The notes beneath the pieces are model-generated. The model searched no databases and had not been told where the DNA came from. It saw only the letters and a program-made list of their open reading frames with translations. From Nanobdellota archaeon (GTDB lineage Archaea > Nanobdellota > Nanobdellia > Woesearchaeales > GCA-2686295), in NCBI GenBank assembly GCA_018812505.1, contig JAHJDK010000061.1, forward strand, positions 1-6,391: a stretch of DNA of 6,391 nt, read 5' to 3'. Every line of letters starts with the position of its first letter. Position 1 is the first letter of the stretch. Positions 6,297 to 6,391 of the stretch are shown one piece after another. The translations under genes and the position numbers were made by a program.

Positions 6297-6391
6297 TCAT
6301 TTCATATTTGTTTTTGCAATTTCCATAATTTTTTTTAATTTTGAAATTGTTTTAGCTTCAATATCTTCAATATCATATGCATCAACTGAAT
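6297..6391 (-). CDS. C-terminal end of an unidentified upstream gene (partial)
   Basis: An open frame enters from the window edge and ends at a TGA (6299-6297), giving 30 residues that begin SVDAYDIEDIEAKTISK and finish AKTNMK. Only the tail is present, so no function can be assigned. It is rich in Lys, Glu and Ile and looks like one amphipathic helix. The other two minus-strand frames are closed by stops over the same stretch, which supports this frame being real. It ends 33 bases before the ATG of the DUF4268 gene, in the same direction, and this gap shows no clear terminator. It may therefore be the preceding gene of the same operon. A short independent ORF starting at one of the ATGs inside it is possible but no ribosome binding site supports that. 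Confidence 0.55.
   Translation of the reverse strand, partial: SVDAYDIEDIEAKTISKLKKIMEIAKTNMK

Larger units (their letters stand above)
1..6391 (-). other. Probable single transcription unit of six co-directional genes
   Basis: All six genes point the same way. Going downstream, the junctions are +33, +8, +37 and +1 bases, then an 8-base overlap. None of the gaps has room for a full promoter, and no hairpin with a T run is seen in them, so co-transcription is likely. A promoter inside the 33- or 37-base gaps extending into the preceding gene cannot be excluded. Neither the first promoter nor the final terminator is inside the window. Confidence 0.65.

Overview
The window is strongly AT-rich and densely packed. 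All six recognisable genes lie on the minus strand, so the reading order runs from high to low coordinates. Gaps are 37 bases or less, and the last pair overlaps by 8 bases. No RNA gene, insertion sequence, CRISPR array, terminator or gene-free stretch over 300 bases is visible. Several ribosome binding sites match the archaeal-type GGAGGTGA complement of the 16S 3' end (GGTGA before the last gene, GAGGT and GGAGGA before others), and at least one gene must start at a non-ATG codon. An archaeon with an AT-rich genome, possibly of the DPANN group, is my best guess. An AT-rich bacterium cannot be excluded from these signals.

Layout in transcription order: (1) 6391-6297, the last 30 codons of an unidentified gene; (2) 6263-5334, a DUF4268 protein with an N-terminal PD-(D/E)XK-like core whose last metal-site motif is E-x-Q; (3) 5325-2728, a UvrD-type superfamily 1A helicase carrying a C-terminal RecB-type nuclease domain; (4) 2690-1743, an HNH endonuclease with a long unassigned N-terminal region; (5) 1741-587, a helical, TPR-like protein ending in a PIN nuclease domain with a long charged insertion; (6) 594-1, the first 198 codons of a probable beta-propeller protein, cut by the window edge.

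The striking point is content. Four different nuclease folds (DUF4268 PD-(D/E)XK, RecB-type PD-(D/E)XK, HNH, PIN) and a DNA helicase are encoded one after another, apparently as one transcription unit. No methyltransferase, recombinase or replication gene is present to explain them as an ordinary restriction-modification or repair operon. A plausible inference is an anti-virus or anti-plasmid defence locus: DUF4268 and HNH proteins cutting or sensing foreign DNA, the helicase-nuclease degrading it, and the PIN protein acting as an RNase effector. I do not recognise this exact combination as a named system. It could equally be a defence island in which unrelated genes sit side by side. Codon choice changes inside both the helicase and the PIN gene close to domain borders, which hints at mosaic assembly.
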